Positions 22,806-32,807 of a stretch of DNA of 64,000 nt are shown piece by piece; position 1 is the first letter of the stretch, and every line of letters begins with the position of its first letter. The notes beneath the pieces were generated by a model. The model had not been told where the DNA came from and searched no databases. It saw nothing but the letters and a program-made list of their open reading frames with translations. The position numbers were made by a program, and so were the translations under genes. The stretch covers positions 64,434,118 through 64,498,117 of the forward strand of contig CM049317.1 of assembly GCA_026874595.1 (NCBI GenBank), given 5' to 3'. This DNA is from Sipunculus nudus. Taxonomy: Eukaryota; Annelida; Sipuncula; Golfingiida; Sipunculidae.

Positions 22806-24073
22806 CACTTACATATCATTCACTGTTTTTTCTATGTGGATAATGAGTGCAATACTGTATGGCACCATCTATTAGTTGTATGGTAGAATCGTGTTGTATG
22901 GAATTAATGTTCAGGCAGCATTTTGTACACTTTGTGCAACTCCTGACTTCTTATATAGGGACCACCAGGGGGTACATCACAAAAATCGAAAATAAGATTT
23001 ACACAACACATCATTAAATATTTCAAAGTCTCTTCTCTTGATTAATTGTAAGTGATTGGAATTTACTCTTTAAAAACCAATTTTAGTCACTTCACCGACT
23101 GACAGATGGCAGGATATATAGCAAATATGCCTGGCATTTTAATAAGATAAGAAAAGCAAATAAAACTCAACACCAACCTTTTAGTGAACAGAACAACTCC
23201 TACATGAGAAATAGGTGGCACTATGGGGATAGCCTATCAGATGCTTTTCTAGCTCTGTGATCCATGAGTAGAGAATGAGACGGATCAATTTCTCGCATGA
23301 GGTGGTTGTTGCCCCTATCCAACCTCAGGTGAAAATTTAGTCGTCAAAGGGGATATATATATATGAACCTCATAAGACTGCATCAATAATGGAAAACCTT
23401 TTTTGAAGAACCAGTTGTGATTGTCTAGTCATTTACTATCACATTAAGCTCATAGCCTGGCAGTATAGTAAGTTTCTGCTTAATTTATAATAAAACTCAT
23501 TTAAAAATTCACACAGACATTTCAGAAAATTTGGAGATTTAAAACTAAATTATTGTGTGTCGCAATTTAATCTATGCCACAGACTATTGGATAAGTCCAA
23601 AATTATGTCATGATAGTTGATACTTTTATATTATATCATAAGACTAGATTATTGATAACAATGGGAGAATATTTATTTTTTATTAATTTTAATGTTTCAA
23701 AAATGAAGAACTGACGAATTTTTAACATGCTCGGCTAAGTGTTATGTGATATGCGTTTATATATTTCTAACACTGCAATCTTTATGCCATGTCATGCCTT
23801 CTGACAACAATATATATATATGTAACTTCTGGTAGTCTAATCCTAATGTAAACATGTGACACAGGGTGCTCAGCTCAGTGCACGTTGGCGATATGATGAT
23901 ATCACTCTGCTTTGTCACTCACCAGATACAAGTCCCCAGGCGGCGACATCCCAATTTCTGTACACAACTGTAAAACAAATGAATATAGACACTCCAATAA
24001 ATGTCCCAATTACAGCAAATGTGATTCTGGCTCGCATCCAGCAAACATTAGGTCCACTGGCCTGGCGATCCAT
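9066..24073 (-). CDS. SLC48A1: Haem transporter HRG-1 (SLC48A1), three coding exons
   Basis: Join of 24073-23923, 18455-18288 and 9226-9066 gives 159 residues and a TAA stop (480 coding bases). Both introns are phase 1 with GT...AG ends. HRG-1 proteins move haem across endosomal, lysosomal or plasma membranes. Four hydrophobic segments are visible at about residues 17-38, 44-62, 80-103 and 114-133, with both tails predicted cytosolic as in the family. The segment VSIFICFTVVYR in the first membrane span, GVHIQYLRDSW after the second, and TWKWGFLLFYYARNY at the fourth align well with vertebrate HRG1. The haem-linked positions are kept: His61 in the second span, His105 in the loop after the third, and the aromatic-basic motif YARNY at 133-137 (FARKY-type). 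The tail ends Y-E-K-I and also contains Y-K-R-L, both Yxx-hydrophobic patterns of endolysosomal sorting signals. The start at 24073 is the first Met and gives a family-like N-terminus; human HRG1 is a little shorter (about 146). The identification is firm and the sorting role is inferred. Confidence 0.93.
9763..11512. repeat. Satellite array 1: ~59-bp unit, about 30 copies
   Basis: Head-to-tail copies of a unit containing TTTTAACCTTTATCTGTGG, AATGTGGTGTCTTG and GAAGGCTTCTCTTCT. The period is 59 bases and most copies differ by a few substitutions (for example CAAGAAGG, TAAAGTAGG or CATGAAGG at one position). It lies wholly inside intron 2 of HRG-1. There are no spacers and no coding frame. Confidence 0.96.
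11521..16395. repeat. Satellite array 2: ~77-bp unit, about 64 copies
   Basis: Tandem copies of a unit with GATAATGCATTATGATATAC, TGTGTATTGTAAATTTTAAA, CTCTCTTAAACATGGTGCCA and CCTACAGTAGCTAGG. The common form is 77 bases. A second class is about 75 bases, marked by TATTTTAATTTGAAACCC and CATGGCTCACC. Between about 13.3 and 15.3 kb the two classes mostly alternate, giving ~152-bp dimers. Each copy has the perfect 12-base palindrome ATAATGCATTAT. The array abuts array 1 and is in the same intron. Confidence 0.96.
13322..15304. repeat. Higher-order repeat domain in array 2 (152/304 bp)
   Basis: The ~75-bp class recurs at about 13322, 13550, 13705, 13858, 14089, 14240, 14392, 14544, 14696, 14848, 15000 and 15304, mostly 152 bases apart with the 77-bp class between. 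Junctions after the 77-bp class often alternate between CTAGGCTTATAAT and CCGGCTAATAAT, which gives a ~304-bp tetramer over part of the domain. Confidence 0.8.
16448..16720. repeat. Dispersed repeat fragment resembling the 77-bp monomer
   Basis: Just beyond array 2, the block CTTTAAACATGGCGCCACCA (16651-16670), followed by TCAAAAACTTTGG, closely matches the monomer segment TTAAACATGGTGCCCCCATC plus AGAAGCTAGG. A frame of 89 codons over this region resembles no protein I know. It is probably a copy of the repeat from which the satellite grew. Confidence 0.5.
16855..17925 (+). mobile_element. Palindrome-bearing repeat element, copy A (tandem ~278-bp units)
   Basis: It holds the 14-base palindrome AGGTGGCGCCACCT at 16892, 17167, 17447 and 17596, with imperfect versions at 17040 and about 17315. 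The units are about 278 bases, each made of two diverged halves (one with AAACCACTGCAGAGATATGA, the other with TTTCCTGATTGGTC). After the last unit comes a GC-rich tail with CAAGGTCACTTGG, CGGCGGCGGCGGAACCCGG and AGTATCCGCAAAACTT. The same tail is found inverted at about 44155-44340. No protein is encoded. It looks non-autonomous. Confidence 0.7.
17926..18287. other. Intron 2 remainder next to HRG-1 exon 2
   Basis: Unremarkable AT-rich sequence. I see no gene and no repeat. Confidence 0.6.
18288..18455 (-). CDS. SLC48A1: HRG-1 exon 2
   Basis: 168 bases, phase 1 on both sides. The acceptor is TTTCTTTCACAG and the donor GTAAGTG. It encodes residues 51-106: the second span with His61, the YLRDSW loop, the third span and His105. 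Confidence 0.93.
18589..19038. mobile_element. MITE with TACTGTGGTTG ends (Tc1/mariner-like size and TA flanks)
   Basis: The left end TACTGTGGTTGGC pairs with the right end GGCAACCACAGTA. Both ends carry the TA expected of a Tc1/mariner-type insertion. Inside, CGCGA motifs and the phrase GAGGGTTTCATTTTCGCGAT occur twice (near 18655 and 18958). It is 450 bases with no coding capacity and lies in HRG-1 intron 1. Superfamily assignment is by ends only. Confidence 0.72.
19045..19375 (+). mobile_element. tRNA-derived SINE
   Basis: The head has a pol III A-box-like TTGCTCATGGGTAGAGC at 19056 and a B-box-like GAGTTCAAATCTC at 19098, spaced as in a tRNA. It then continues for about 260 bases of non-tRNA body. 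The 3' boundary is uncertain. The folded tRNA would be imperfect, so this is not a working tRNA gene. It abuts the TA-flanked MITE on its left. Confidence 0.68.
19376..20300. other. HRG-1 intron 1, no feature seen
   Basis: AT-rich intronic sequence with a short (AT)n and A tract at about 19445-19485. No gene or recognisable element. Confidence 0.6.
20312..20530. mobile_element. hAT-like terminal fragment with TACTTG iterations
   Basis: After an (AT)n tract the sequence CAGGCTTGGGTCAAGTACAT opens a region dense in GTACTTG and CAAGTAC in both orientations, ending near 20520. Subterminal iteration of a short motif next to a CAG end is typical of hAT elements. Only one end is recognisable. Confidence 0.45.
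20800..20965. repeat. ATTACT-rich iterated tract
   Basis: Multiple copies of CTATTACTATTAC-like words in one strand, beginning near TGTACTAGGTAATTTG. Probably another worn transposon end with subterminal repeats. No boundaries can be defined. Confidence 0.35.
21073..21726. mobile_element. Non-autonomous hAT-like element with 8-bp target duplication
   Basis: The ends are TAGTGGTGGG at 21073 and CCCACCACTA ending at 21726, a 10-base inverted repeat. The flanks GTTGGTAT (21065-21072) and GTTGGTAA (21727-21734) agree at 7 of 8 bases, the duplication length of hAT elements. Subterminal CGATCATCGG and CGATCGATGATC motifs add internal inverted structure. It is 654 bases with no transposase frame. 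Confidence 0.68.
22371..22556 (+). mobile_element. tRNA-Thr-like SINE, copy 1
   Basis: The A box is TAGCGAAGCGGTTAGTAC at 22378 and the B box GGTTCGACTCC at 22421. The region between them contains CTTGTAC, the loop expected for a threonine (TGT) anticodon, but the anticodon stem is broken, so it is not a functional tRNA. A non-tRNA body follows, with CAGGATTTTCCCC and CTTCGTAACA. Confidence 0.72.
22557..22756 (+). mobile_element. tRNA-Thr-like SINE, copy 2 (head), with upstream linker
   Basis: A second head has its A box TAGCTAAGCGGTTGGTAC at 22655 and B box GGTTCGACTCC at 22698, 277 bases after copy 1. It matches copy 1 closely through CTTCGTAACA and then runs into a TA microsatellite. The linker contains GTGTTACGGGGTGACATAAG. 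The arrangement suggests either a dimeric SINE or insertion of one copy beside another. Confidence 0.68.
22754..22801. repeat. (TA)n microsatellite at SINE 3' end
   Basis: About 24 TA dinucleotides directly after the second SINE head, perhaps grown from its AT-rich tail. Confidence 0.93.
22802..23922. other. HRG-1 intron 1 near exon 1, no feature seen
   Basis: AT-rich with two short (TA)n tracts (near 23350 and 23812). No gene or element recognised. Confidence 0.6.
23923..24073 (-). CDS. SLC48A1: HRG-1 exon 1 (coding part)
   Basis: 151 coding bases: residues 1-50 plus one base. It begins ATGGATCGCCAGG and ends TGTATCTG before the donor GTGAGT. It encodes the N-terminal tail and first membrane segment. 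A plus-strand open frame over the same bases is its antisense shadow. Confidence 0.92.
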
Positions 24074-24200
24074 GTTGACAGTTTACAACCTTCAACTTTG
24101 ACCTCTGCGGCTGGCAGACCCGGCCGGCTTCCTTCGACCCTCTTCGCTACAATCCGAACGTATGCGTCACTTTATGCTGAAGGGGTCGTATAAAAAGAGC
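24074..24200 (-). promoter_or_regulatory. Probable 5' leader and proximal promoter of HRG-1
   Basis: Immediately upstream of the start codon the sequence is richer in CpG (GCCGGCCGGGTCTGCC near 24120, TGACGCATACG near 24155) than the surrounding AT-rich DNA, as at animal promoters. A TATAAAAAG string near 24188 reads on the opposite strand and is probably not the TATA box of this gene. The transcription start is unknown. Confidence 0.35.
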
Positions 24201-24781
24201 GCATTGGGTTGTTCATTCATTCTGTTTATCTATCACTATATCCAACGTTTCTCTGATGAATTAGGCAGTTATATCTTTGGTTTGAAAAACTATATATATT
24301 ATAAAATGACTACTATGAAGCAAAATACAATTCACAAATCAAAATTAAATAAAACACTTGACATATCCAAAACAATTTTTTTTTATAAATATCCAAAAAG
24401 ATAAAGGGTCGACATTTTATTGATAAAGAAAAACTTGGTTCCTGTGTTAATTTAGTGTGAAATATTTTTTTCATATTAGATTTCTATTTTATGGTTATCT
24501 AGACGTGTTTGTTATATGAAAGGGTGAATATTTTTTGTCTGCGAATAGCGATATTGTAGTTTACATACATACAAGTATTAAAAATAAACGAAACAGATAA
24601 AAACAATTGCATCACGCACTCTATATCATATTGGGTAGTACCATCTTCTTGACGCCCAAAAAAATCTGATGTTTTGCCAACGCGACACTTTATGAAACAA
24701 TTAAATCATTTGTTTAAATTTTAATATTGACATGACAAATCAGACGCTTAATTCCAAGGTTCAAACATGCATTAAGAGCTT

Positions 24782-24819
<38 letters not shown>

Positions 24820-27800
24820 ACTACTTCTGCCATCGTATACACATGTATTGTGGAAAAAAATAGGCCGGATATCTTTTAAAATCTACTGTGTGAGACTGGC
24901 GCGGCACTGACTATATATAAATTTCTTTCGTGTTTAAGCTAGTAAAATTTGATGCAGACAAGCATCTATCATGCAACAGTATTTCGATCAGAAGGCCAGC
25001 ATTTTATATTGAATCCCAAAGTTAAAATATATATGCCTGTTCTGTGGAAATTGGGAGCAAAATGCGCAGTTTCTCTTTTATGCTTGCTAACTGAAACCTC
25101 TTTTTGAATTTTGATTCTCTAATCAAAGTATAGGACTGGTGACGCCATAAATAATTTTCCAATTTTTTAGAATTGAGGAGGGCTACTAAAATGGTCTTTG
25201 TGGGTTCGTCCTGAGTTCCCTGCGTTCCGCTCCATTCTTTTACCAAATATCTATAAATATCCCATGCTGCTCTCTTCAACAAATTGTGCAAACATACTTT
25301 TCACATGGTTGATGTCATTATAACCTGCAGGTGGCCAAACCTCTGTTGGACTGATCTCTGTGATCCAAAATTGTGTTTTATACTTTTCTTCACATAAGTG
25401 TTATACTCAGTAAATAAGAATGCATACGTACACTTGACCGTTTCTACTTTCACTTATTTTTGTCTATATTACCAGGCTCATTCGTGCAATTGCATGTTAA
25501 TAATCCTTGATGACGCTCCTGAAACGGATGAATGTGTTGGATGCTGTTACGGAACCTAATATAAACAGATCACGTATGCATGATGAACACAAATTTTGTA
25601 ATGGAGATGAAAAAAATTCAGATTCTGTAACACTAGGCAGCGGGAAATGTCTAGGGGAATGAATAAAGAAGTCAGTGTTTTTTTGTTAACAAATAACTAT
25701 AATTTATTCTTAAAACAATCCTAACAATACAATACACTAAATCAATACAATTATACAGTAACACAGCGTTATAGCAACAAGTCAATACAATTACACAGAA
25801 AGATAATGGTACGATACCTGGATACCAACAGTGTCACCAAAAAAGCCCTTTGAATGTAAACTCTCGGAGAATGACAGTCCAGTGAAAAGTTCTTGCAACA
25901 ACACAGAAAGTAAACTGAAGTCCAAATGTATAAAATCCAGGAGAAAGTTCTTGAAAATCTATTGTTGCCGCATTCGTCGGATAAGGTTTTAGAATCTGAC
26001 ACACGCTTCTACGTCCGCTGGAATTTGCTCTACTCTCTGTTGAAGGCACCCGATATTAAACGAACCCCGAGGAGCTTGTGCACGGCGGCACGGTACAAAC
26101 AGCCAAGGAGCGAGCAGATGTTTGACACTGAGCAGATCAGTTTGAGATATACTGAGCAAAACCGGAAAATTAAAATCAAACAGCCTGCTATAACAGTGCT
26201 ACAAAGTGGCTAATTTTAAGTTAGATATTGCGTGGTGAGATCAAGGACGCATGGGAAATCGGTAGCCGTTCAATCAATTTATTGACCCCGCGGTCGAGCG
26301 AAAAATATGCAGCTTCGCAACGTCTGAATGATCAACCGTGGAATAAAGTGACACGCTTCATATTTGCTGTGTTTAACTTATGAGCATATCACACCGTGAC
26401 ATGAGCACGGACACGCATTAAGGTAACAACTGGGGATTGCATAATCCTTTGTGTTCCAGTCCCGGGAACAGCAACCGTACCGGTGGTCTTTGATGTTGCC
26501 CGGGGCGAGTGATCAGTGTCCGCCGGAGCCGGCGTATCGTGTCCGCATTTGTCAGGTTCATTTACTCTTAGAATGTTGGTTTGAATTGAAATCTGCTGTC
26601 CGTTGTCCGCAGTAGTGAGGTGTCCGCCTTACAGAGGTTCTGCTTATACATAAAATATAGGGAATTTTGAAGGGACTTAACTTAATTGTCCGTTATAGCC
26701 AGTTGTCCGCCTTAGTGAGGTGTCCGTTAGACAAGTTTTCACTGTACTTGGTGAATACTCATGGGCACCCTCATATGTTTTCAGTTGCACAAAGACTATC
26801 ATCTGTATAATGACAAAATATGCTCAACATCAATACAATTAACCCGCAGTTACCACGAAAAAAATGAGCCCATTGAATCACCATAATTTCTTTATCATTA
26901 CAGGTACAATCAACTGATCTTTCTGACGTCAGGCAAATTCGACTTTTTCAGAGTTGTCAAGAGCTCCTGCAAAAAGAAACGACTGATATGCATGCAGTGT
27001 GACCACTCGTAGACCACCTTTGAACATGTTCTTGACACAAAAAAAATGGATAACACTGAAATTAAATGAATAATACAAAATAACCTTTAAAAGAGACTTT
27101 CATTCTTCATAATGATCAGTAGTTTCTTTCGCGTTTAAAAAAATGGAAATTTGCATGCATATGGTCCCTTCAACCCTTGGGGCCCTTGGCCACGTGCCAA
27201 GATTGCCCATGCATTAAGAAGCCAAGCACACACATCACAGTGTAGGATTTTCCCATGGATAAAAGAAACAACACATGAATTGAACGTGATAAACAGGGAA
27301 GCTAGAACGATCGCGACAGGCTATACTGAACTTCGCTTTATGTCGATTAACGTTAAGCCCCTTAACACGTTGACTTAACCAAGTACCGTTCAGACGTAGG
27401 CTGGATCATTCAAGCCCAAGAGAAAGTGGCAATTTGCGGCCTACTCTAGGCCAGCCTACTTTAAAATAGGGGAGGCATATTAATGGGTCAGTCCAGATAC
27501 AGGTAAGACGGGTGGTAGGTAGGCCTGATGTCTTACAACAGGACTCACACACAACCCATATACGGCATTCACACACAGTCTTTCCAGACTTTCACTCGCA
27601 CGCTCGGTATATGTTTTACAATGCTTCATTTGCATGCATCTAAATGTCCCACAAAATTTGTATGTGTGGAAGCATATAAGAATTAGAAATATAAAATATA
27701 GCACATAATAGGTTGTGTTTTTGCACAATTTTGATATGTGATACATCCACGAACACTGCTACATTACACAGTGCCATCCATTATAATAAAATTAAACTTC

Positions 27801-29817
27801 TCACCATGAGAAGATTATAGCTCCTTAAAGTGCTCAGTCTGAGTAGGAAATCCTGTTAAACTATTCATAAACTCCTCGATCCGAGCAGCTTATTTGTTAC
27901 AAACTGATCACATTGATGACTTTTCAAGTATGAAACTACTCAAGTTGAGCAGTTTTCCGTGAAAAACTACTCCTTGCATGAGAGCATCATCAGTCTGAGT
28001 AGTTCTAATCCATCAGCCAGGGTGATTAGCAACTAGTAGCTCCTACGATACAAACTGCAAGTTTATTGTGACGAACTCTTAATTGCAACGTAATGCTTCG
28101 TGTCTGATTCAAAGTAGCATCGTCGGACTTCTTAGAGGCTTAATTATTCATTGTCATATCGTCCGTGCATGCCGAAGCGCTCGGAATATCGTATTCTTTC
28201 ATATCTCTCCTGTCTGTGGCGGATCGAGAGATCAATTCGTGGAAGTAGGAACGCCCTTCAATGCATTATGAAGTCTATAAATACAAGGATTCACTGGAAA
28301 AAGGGGGATTAAATAAACACTATACATTGAATGGAATGGAATTATTTTCCAGATGATGTTTCCACAGGATAGCATTTCAATTGAAATTAACGACTTTTGA
28401 TTTATATTGCAAAATCCATTACCTTTTATCGAATGAAGCGCTGAACTAATAGTAGATATTATAAAAAGAAACCAACGTCCAAAGGCTTCCTGTTATTCAT
28501 TAATGAAGTCTGGACAATAGAAAAAAAATGGTAGCAACAAAGAGTGGAAAGCTCCCTCAGCATTATATAAGAAATTGTCAAATCTGCTCTGTTACAATCA
28601 GATTAGTAAAGGTTAATTGAATGGAAAGACTAAATAATATGACAGTTATAATAACTGGAAAAATAGCTTTGTAATAAGTTTTTTTGTGTGTTTTGTTTGT
28701 CATGCATTGTCTTATACGCGCTGTACTCATATCATGTTTTGAATGATATATGTCATGTTTAAGTCTGTTAATTGTATATCTTTTATGACTTATTTTCAAT
28801 GATAATAAAAAAAACCCGCTGCACTCTGCCATTACCAAATTTGATTAATACATGTGCATTGATCATGCATGCCATTGTGACTATTATGGGTTTTCCGCCT
28901 GCAGATGGCTTCAATTGACGTTGCGTTCTCTCTATGATTAAAATGGTATTTTCTAATTATAAAAAAACCGCTATCATATCATGGTCAAGTAGAGTTTATA
29001 ATTAGGGAAATTACATGTGTGTGAATTGAATGGTTTATTTTAAAAATGGCTTCTTCATGCAAAAATAAATGTCACAAGTTCAGGTGTTTACATACTTATT
29101 ATTGTAAAAAATCTAGTACTACATATCCCTGCAACAACATGAGCTGTAAGCAAAAATATCACAGACATATTTCTTGGCCAAAACCATATGACAGTCACCT
29201 GTTTTGGGTGACAGCCGAAATGGTATTTTCAATTTCACTTTTTTTATCATCCAGGGTTCGTAATATACTTGAAAATTTTTCACTATTCAATCGGAAAGGT
29301 ATAATTAAAGGTTTGCCTTTCCGCAGGAAAAAAAACATTTGCCTTTCTACGAAAGATGCATACTATATCATCATATCAAGCTGTCAGTCACACTTAGCCA
29401 GTGTAAACCTGATTCTACATCTTACATGCCATCCTACATACACACTTGCATGTAAAAAGAACTGAATGTTTTTACTAGTAGCAATGTTATATCAGAAACA
29501 TTATTGTGCAGGAAAAAAAAATACACACAAAAAAAACCAAGAAAAATATGAAAGATAAGGGTCTAAATGCCGGAAAGTATAAAATATTATAGGGAAATAT
29601 ATGAAGTCGGTGGAGCATCACCTGTAAATATTTCGTTTTTGTGTCATGTTTGTTTCTACGTATCAGCTATTGATGTGGAAAACATCTGTGTTCAACTTAA
29701 CAATGGATTGGTGGAATATGAAAATGCCTTTCCGTGCACGTGTTTGCATGCCTGTCTCAGACAGGCGGAGAGGCGTTATTTCGAGCCCTGTTACCCATCA
29801 TCATGCACGTCATTTGC
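24201..29817. other. Intergenic region between HRG-1 and the plus-strand gene
   Basis: No supported gene. It includes (TA)n at 24784-24817, a GC-rich repeat near 26450-26745, and several open frames (89 codons minus at 25022-25291; 95 codons plus at 25926-26213; 139 codons plus at 29046-29465). None resembles a family I know and none has exon-like boundaries I could support. Confidence 0.5.
26450..26745. repeat. Dispersed repeat with GTCCGCCTTAGTGAGGTGTCC motifs
   Basis: Iterated words (TGTCCGCAGTAGTGAGGTG, TTGTCCGCCTTAGTGAGG, TGTCCGTTAGACAAG) end at TTTTCACTGTA, whose reverse complement begins TACAGTGAAAA, a form common at transposon ends. No partner end was found, so this may be one terminus of a truncated element. 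Confidence 0.45.
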
Positions 29818-29927
29818 AGGGGCGTAGCCAAGGGGGGGCCGCAGGGGGCCATGGCACCCCCCTCCCGCCTCGGTCGCATCAAGTAGGGGCCTACTCGCCG
29901 TCCTTTCGGAATTTCACTTAATCTAAT

Positions 29928-29974
<47 letters not shown>
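29928..29974. repeat. (TA)n microsatellite
   Basis: About 22 TA dinucleotides between the ends of the outer and inner elements. Confidence 0.93.
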
Positions 29975-29976
<2 letters not shown>

Positions 29977-29984
29977 TGCATTAA

Positions 29985-32055
29985 ATCAGTGGCGGATCAA
30001 GAGGGGGCGCATTCGGCGCGCGGCCCCCCGTTGAGCTGCCAAATCTCTCATTTTATCTAATTTCCGATTTTCGTGATTAATTTTCGTTTTTCATATTTCC
30101 AATTATTAATAAGCAATTAGACTTTATTTAATTATCTGCAGTTTCTAATTTATTAGTTGAGTATAAGAGTATTTATGAACAGCTGCAGAACAACTGCAGA
30201 TCGATCGAGCACCGGGCCCTGGTTGGGGTCGACCGTGAACAATCTTACGGCTCCTCTGGTGATATATACCGGTACTCAAACTCGCGATCTGTGCTGAGCT
30301 CATGAGTCCTGTGTGCTGTCGATACCACGGAATCCGGTAATATGCACAGTTTAACATAATAATTCATCTTATCAGTTATTTCATCACGAGCATCTATATA
30401 TTAATAGCGTAAGGCGATTTTTGTAATTTTCCGTATCTCCTCCGGTACCACCGTATACGGATTGCCGTGATTTTCGACATACATTTGCTCCGGGTTTGTC
30501 CGAAGAGATTCCACTCATTTTTATTTGCAATATTTGCGTATTACGTGCATAATTATTAATTTTATTATTTGCTCCCCCGCGGGCGCCTCTTTTCTTTGTG
30601 TCTTCGGGCCCGGTAACACAATGGCTATAGAGTGTGTGATGGCGGGACAGTGTTTTGTTCCGGGGGCCCTATCTGGTGTTTTCTTACATTTTGCGGTGAC
30701 CGGCCCGAAATAATCCACATCGGCGATCCCTTCTCAAAAAGGGGGATCGGAAAAAATTGTTTTGCAGGAGCACGCTTCGTGACCTGATATGCTTGAGTGC
30801 ACATCTACCGGGTCGCAGAAAATCGTGATGGATAGGCCAAAAAAAGTATGGTTCTCAGGCACTATATTTCACAAACCTGTGAGGCCGGGCGATATTTAAC
30901 ATTCGTTTTGTATGTTTCGATAAAACATTCATATGATCAGGGAAAAGCATAAAAATAACAGAATTGTTTTGCTAAACACGCAAAAGCACTACATAACAAA
31001 GAAATCTGATCAAAATCGTATTATTTTATCTTCTTGAAAGATGAAAATAAATATATTTTTTTATGCGGGGGGGGGGGGGGTATAATTGGGTGCCTGAGAA
31101 AAATACCTTTTATTTTTATGGTCTTATACAGTCGCACTTGGTCGCACGAAGTCCATGGCCTTACGTGCGATTGAGGTCCTTGACAAATATTCACCAACAC
31201 ATGTAGGCCTAATATGTAACAGATGTAAAGAATATGTAAACACAATGCACGTCGTGGTTGGTACAGTGTGATATGTACATGTGTGGATTGGCACCACCAA
31301 AGTTGTAAACACATAAATTTCACTTAAAATGCTTTGGAAATCGAGATTTTTTTCTCATTACTGCAGTTAGCAATGTAAAACTCCTGCGAAATGTATATTT
31401 AATAAGTTTGTACTGGTATCTGTTTCTTTTACATGCATGTGCCATCTGGTTTTCAGTAATCTTTATTTAATACTCTTTGCTTTTAAAGACTTTCATTCAG
31501 TATGTATGCTTATCGCGTATAAGTCATGGCCATCATTGTTACTATTTTCAAAGATAAAACTGGTATTTTTGCATTTTCTTCTTAGGTATTTTACGTGGAA
31601 GGTTCTTTTGTATGTATATGTAATACTTTTGATCAGTTTAATATAAATATTAAATATTGAACCTCTCTACAGTTTGACTACATAACGCAAAGACATATAT
31701 AAGGGGACAGTTTTTCAGGAACAAGAAATCCTCATTTTTTTTGTGAAAATTGCCTCAAAATGTCCTCTTTAGATTTTATATTAAAAAATTTCCAAATATG
31801 TGAGGGGGAAACCCTCCCCATGTACCTGTAACTAACCTTAATTAAACCATAGTTCATAATTGAATATAAAAAATACATATTTTCATACACTAAAATATAT
31901 AAAGTATAGTAAAAATAATAATAATAATATAATAATAATATACATATAAATATACTTGTATATATAACCGTTTTAATATTAACCATACATGCATATTAGC
32001 GCCCTTACCCCCCCCCCCCCCCACCGGTTTTCGAATTTCCTGATCCGCCACTGAT
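29985..32055. mobile_element. Inner hAT-like element with CAGTGGCGGATCA ends, 2.07 kb
   Basis: ATCAGTGGCGGATCA at 29985 and its exact reverse complement TGATCCGCCACTGAT ending at 32055 form a 15-base inverted repeat. Before the right end come AAATTGCCTCAAAATGTCC and GAGGGGGAAACCCTCCCC, phrases I associate with 3' ends of DUF4371-type hAT transposons. No intact transposase frame is present, so the copy is non-autonomous or decayed. Runs of G (31070) and C (32009) are internal. It sits inside the element at 29818-32095 and is therefore the younger of the two. Confidence 0.68.
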
Positions 32056-32612
32056 GATGGCCCCCTCCCCTCCCTCAGTCCTGGCTACGCCCCTGAATTT
32101 TGAGTCGATGTATACGATCTGACACTTTGACTAAGAGCAACACTGGATTTCATCTACATTAAATCTAGTACATGAATATATATACCTATATATAGCCTAT
32201 CTATAACTGCATGTTTTCTATGTGATTTATATCATTACAAAGAGGCCTATAATTTGCCCTCCTTGTTATATTAAATATTTCCTTATTGAAACTTATTACT
32301 TAACCTTCATAAATCAGCTTACATTTTAGAGTCTTTCATGTAAATTAAGTGATTTTAAACCTTTTTTTCAACTTCTTCGAAATTCATCACCATTTAAAAT
32401 TTGCCTTGAACTTCCTCATTTTTCAATAATGATTTCATTATTTGCGTTCTGATGTTATAATTTATATAATATTTATTATATATTTAAGTAGAGTTCTTAT
32501 ATTTCTACACAAAGGTGCTAATGCCGGATTTTTATTAATAAATTCATAAAAGATAATGCGAGTTAAAACGTGGTATTTTGTTATGCAACTATTCTTATAT
32601 GGTCCCCTGCAG

Positions 32613-32807
32613 GAGGAACATTCGGGGAGAATCGGCAACTTCGGGTTACTTCCGTTTTAAGCGTCGCGATCATTCATCGAGGCAAGTCACCATCTTGGAC
32701 CTCACGACCAAAATTTGGGAAACAACATATAGATCGGAGTCGTCAAACGACACTTTAAGCTCACAAAGAGCAACACTAAAATCTTCTTTACCACCTATCA
32801 TCTAGAG
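32613..32807 (+). other. Possible 5' untranslated exon of the plus-strand gene
   Basis: This 195-base block is bounded by an acceptor-like GGTCCCCTGCAG and a strong donor-like GAG/GTAAGAG. It is rich in CpG (TTCGGGGAGAATCGGC, AAGCGTCGCGATC) compared with its AT-rich surroundings and carries a YY1-like ACCATCTTGG. All three frames contain stops, so if it is an exon it is non-coding. It could splice to the start exon at 42473. The evidence is only splice-like signals and composition. Confidence 0.3.

Larger units (their letters stand above)
29818..32095. mobile_element. Outer hAT-like element with CAGGGGCGTAGCC ends
   Basis: The left end CAGGGGCGTAGCCAAGG at 29818 pairs with CTGGCTACGCCCCTG ending at 32095; 14 bases agree. 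G-rich/C-rich DNA lies next to both ends, as in many such elements. Most of its length is a second element inserted within it (29985-32055). No clear target duplication was seen. Confidence 0.65.

Noticed and set aside
23856-24193. Plus-strand frames of 81 and 93 codons
   Set aside because: They are antisense shadows of HRG-1 exon 1 and its leader.
24183-24197. TATA box for HRG-1
   Set aside because: TATAAAAAG reads on the plus strand, whereas HRG-1 is on the minus strand.
25022-25291. 89-codon lysine-rich minus-strand frame
   Set aside because: No family match, no splice or promoter support; probably chance, though a worn transposon fragment cannot be excluded.
29046-29465. 139-codon plus-strand frame starting ATGGCTTCTTCATGC
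   Set aside because: Composition follows the AT-rich background, no known motif is seen apart from scattered cysteines, and there are no exon or promoter signals.
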